From NCBI GenBank assembly GCA_001487125.1, contig LN913012.1, forward strand, positions 248,001 to 312,000: 64,000 bases of DNA, written 5' to 3'. A program made the translations under genes and the position numbers. This stretch comes from Gabonibacter massiliensis (GTDB taxonomy: Bacteria > Bacteroidota > Bacteroidia > Bacteroidales > Marinifilaceae). Below the pieces are notes generated by a model that saw only the letters and a program-made list of their open reading frames with translations, made no database searches and was not told the DNA's origin. Positions 63,685 to 64,000 of this stretch are shown here, piece by piece. Numbering within the stretch: position 1 is the first letter of the stretch; every line of letters starts with the position of its first letter.

Positions 63685-64000
63685 CTACTTCTGTTCGATT
63701 AAGTCTTTATTCCTGGAACGGTGTATCCAAATAATGATTCCTACAATGATCAGGGCCATCGGAGGAAGAATCATCAAACCGTTATTCATGTATCCCATAT
63801 CGTAAAAAGCCTGTGGTACCACTTTGATACCGAAGAGTGTTCCTGAACCGAGTAACTCCCGGAAAAAAGCCACGATAACCAGGATGATTCCGTATCCCAA
63901 ACCATTGCCGATACCGTCGAGAAGGGAAGGCCACGGTTTGTTTCCTAAAGCGAAAGCCTCGATTCGGCCCATGATGATACAGTTTGTAATAATCAAACCG
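63685..64000 (-). CDS. nqrD: Na+-translocating NADH:quinone reductase subunit D, cut by window end
   Basis: The C-terminal part of about 105 residues is present. The frame is open to the last base, so the TTG at 63996 is not a start. ITNCIIMGRIEAFALGNKPW is the conserved NqrD region with the Cys that, with NqrE, ligates the membrane Fe. Ends 24 bases before nqrE. Confidence 0.95.
   Translation of the reverse strand, partial: GLIITNCIIMGRIEAFALGNKPWPSLLDGIGNGLGYGIILVIVAFFRELLGSGTLFGIKVVPQAFYDMGYMNNGLMILPPMALIIVGIIIWIHRSRNKDLIEQK

Overview
The window looks like chromosome of an anaerobic gut-type member of the order Bacteroidales (phylum Bacteroidota). Three observations support this. The ATP synthase genes run atpD-C-B-E-F-H-A-G. 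Gene starts lack strong Shine-Dalgarno sites and are repeatedly preceded by the Bacteroidota -7 element TAnnTTTG. The gene content (DUF4251, PepSY-like lipoproteins, Na+-NQR, an exbB-exbD-exbD-tonB cluster, an alpha-type biotin carboxyltransferase) is typical of that order. The combination with tryptophanase suggests Odoribacteraceae (Odoribacter/Butyricimonas-like), but that placement is an inference and cannot be settled from sequence reading alone.

Layout. 1-5.6 kb: a TonB energising cluster (ExbB cut by the window edge, two ExbD, TonB) followed by a PstS-like lipoprotein and a TPR protein. 5.8-13.0 kb: a small secreted protein and the complete F1Fo ATP synthase operon, convergent with a lone 6-phosphogluconolactonase. 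13.9-20 kb: an alpha/beta hydrolase, a LytTR membrane regulator, two tRNA-Asp genes, gcvH, glmM, rlmI and a small HTH protein. 20.4-25.5 kb: DEAD-box helicase, tryptophanase with a structured leader, DUF4251 protein, ArsC/Spx-like protein, YjbQ and a 43-residue membrane peptide. 25.5-26.6 kb is a gene-poor kilobase with a possible small RNA. 26.6-30.6 kb: DNA glycosylase, pncB, HD protein, flavodoxin-type reductase, PAP2 phosphatase, diacylglycerol kinase. 30.7-36.9 kb: tRNA-Thr, a SIR2-like protein, MFS exporter, CPA2 antiporter, PepSY-like lipoprotein. 37-41 kb: metallophosphoesterase and an ArsR / thioredoxin / four-domain persulfide-handling fusion unit. 41-51 kb: PfkB kinase, NlpC/P60 lipoprotein, dehydrogenase, AcpH-like protein, MscS channel, radical SAM protein and the three pab genes mixed with an LplT-like transporter and PlsC. 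51-64 kb: lipoprotein, membrane MutS-like ATPase, FUSC protein, RluA-type pseudouridine synthase, OadA/PycB, coaD, Fpg-like protein, glyA, two paralogous membrane proteins, and the end of the Na+-NQR operon (nqrF, nqrE, nqrD cut by the edge).

How the parts work together. Bioenergetics dominates. Na+-NQR exports Na+, while the ATP synthase c-subunit lacks the Na+ ligands and is predicted to use H+. A Na+(K+)/H+ antiporter in the window could link the two gradients, and TonB/ExbBD spends the proton gradient at the outer membrane. The most interesting regulatory unit is at 37.9-41.1 kb. The same 16-bp sequence, fused to the -7 element, lies before the arsR-type gene and again before trx-CoADR/rhodanese/TusA/DsrE, which suggests an autoregulated reactive-sulfur response. 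Other items worth a second look are the SIR2-like gene beside tRNA-Thr, the Fpg homologue without its N-terminal proline, the membrane-anchored MutS-like ATPase, the tryptophanase leader, and several coding-like gene fragments in intergenic DNA.
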